Shown here: positions 63,810-64,000 of the stretch, piece after piece
Position numbering within the stretch: position 1 is the first letter of the stretch
Layout of the letters: each line of letters starts with the position of its first letter
Assembly (NCBI RefSeq): GCF_000162475.2
Contig: NZ_KI391971.1
Span: 808,901-872,900, forward strand
Length of the DNA stretch: 64,000 nucleotides
Origin: Granulicatella elegans ATCC 700633
GTDB taxonomy: Bacteria > Bacillota > Bacilli > Lactobacillales > Aerococcaceae
Direction: 5' to 3'
Translations under genes and position numbers: made by a program
Notes under the pieces: generated by a model
What the model was told of the DNA's origin: nothing
The model's input: the letters and a program-made list of their open reading frames with translations, nothing else
The model's database searches: none

Positions 63810-64000
63810 ATGAGTAAAGTCACTAACCAATATAATGATGATTCAATTCAAGTATTAGAAGGCTTAGAAGCCGTTCGAAAACGTCCAGGGATGTATATCG
63901 GTTCAACTGACCATCGTGGATTGCATCATCTTGCCTATGAAATTGTCGATAATGCAGTCGATGAAGCCTTATCTGGATATGCAAGTAAGATTGATGTCAC
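63810..64000 (+). CDS. parE: DNA topoisomerase IV subunit B (3' end outside window)
   Basis: The first 63 codons only. [22 protein letters not shown] and [14 protein letters not shown] are the start of the GHKL ATPase domain. GyrB begins similarly, but the neighbouring plsY favours ParE. RBS AGAAGGGGAG. The 173-bp gap to plsY must hold both divergent promoters. Confidence 0.88.
   Translation, partial: MSKVTNQYNDDSIQVLEGLEAVRKRPGMYIGSTDHRGLHHLAYEIVDNAVDEALSGYASKIDV

Overview
The window is low-GC Firmicute chromosome. Single-base AGGAGG-type ribosome sites, a hisS-aspS T-box, the order xerC-hslV-hslU-codY, rbgA-rnhB-dprA-topA, plsY next to parE, and a mannose-type PTS with ManO point to Lactobacillales. 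The presence of hslVU beside codY argues against Streptococcus. A Carnobacteriaceae member such as Granulicatella is my best guess (inference; not tested by any search). Almost everything is on the + strand; only plsY and one small membrane protein are clearly on the - strand.

Layout. 1-5.2 kb: end of a peptide-type ABC exporter, an ABC-2 system with large extracytoplasmic domains, and a RelB/ParE-type toxin-antitoxin pair. 5.3-9.3 kb: Na/Pi cotransporter, ABC-F protein, nucleoside deoxyribosyltransferase. 9.3-13.9 kb: an accessory locus in which a promoter, tandem structured RNA repeats and a terminator precede a small nuclease-like gene. That gene is cut in two by a 3.79-kb ISL3-family element carrying merR-merA; the element has matching terminal inverted repeats and an exact 8-bp target duplication. 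14-17 kb: a second ABC-2 system and a secreted 3D-domain protein. 17.2-23.4 kb: one tight operon of two methyltransferases followed by a nickel/metallophore-type ABC importer. 23.5-30.8 kb: T-box, hisS, aspS, a DeoR-type regulator, trmK, a NIF3 protein and pepT. 31.1-35.3 kb: a two-component system and a LanFEG/BcrAB-like ABC transporter. 35.7-42.7 kb: rqcH, hemW, a YpmS-like protein, deoD, a CtpA protease and two tandem signal peptidases. 43.2-46.4 kb: mannose PTS. 46.7-51.4 kb: ABC-2 exporter, MgtC-like protein, ADP-ribosylglycohydrolase. 51.5-60.3 kb: rbgA, rnhB, dprA, topA, xerC, hslV, hslU, codY. 60.6-62.7 kb: a MacB-type ABC pair. 63.0 kb to the end: plsY and the start of parE.

Two things stand out. 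First, the 9.35-13.9 kb locus looks like a type III toxin-antitoxin system (RNA antitoxin repeats, terminator, nuclease toxin) with an unusual toxin family, later broken by a mercury-resistance ISL3 transposon. Excising the element and one target copy restores a continuous gene of about 192 codons. Second, nine copies of a structured intergenic repeat occur between 30.8 and 63.0 kb. Each has paired ends, a hairpin with conserved AGCAG and TCTCAT sides, and, in long copies, two more hairpins whose stems vary with compensation. The two most alike pairs lie in opposite orientation on either side of an ABC-transporter cassette (30.8/35.4 kb and 60.4/62.9 kb), as if they mark or move cassettes.

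No rRNA, tRNA, CRISPR array, prophage or replication origin was recognised. All calls come from reading the sequence without database searches.
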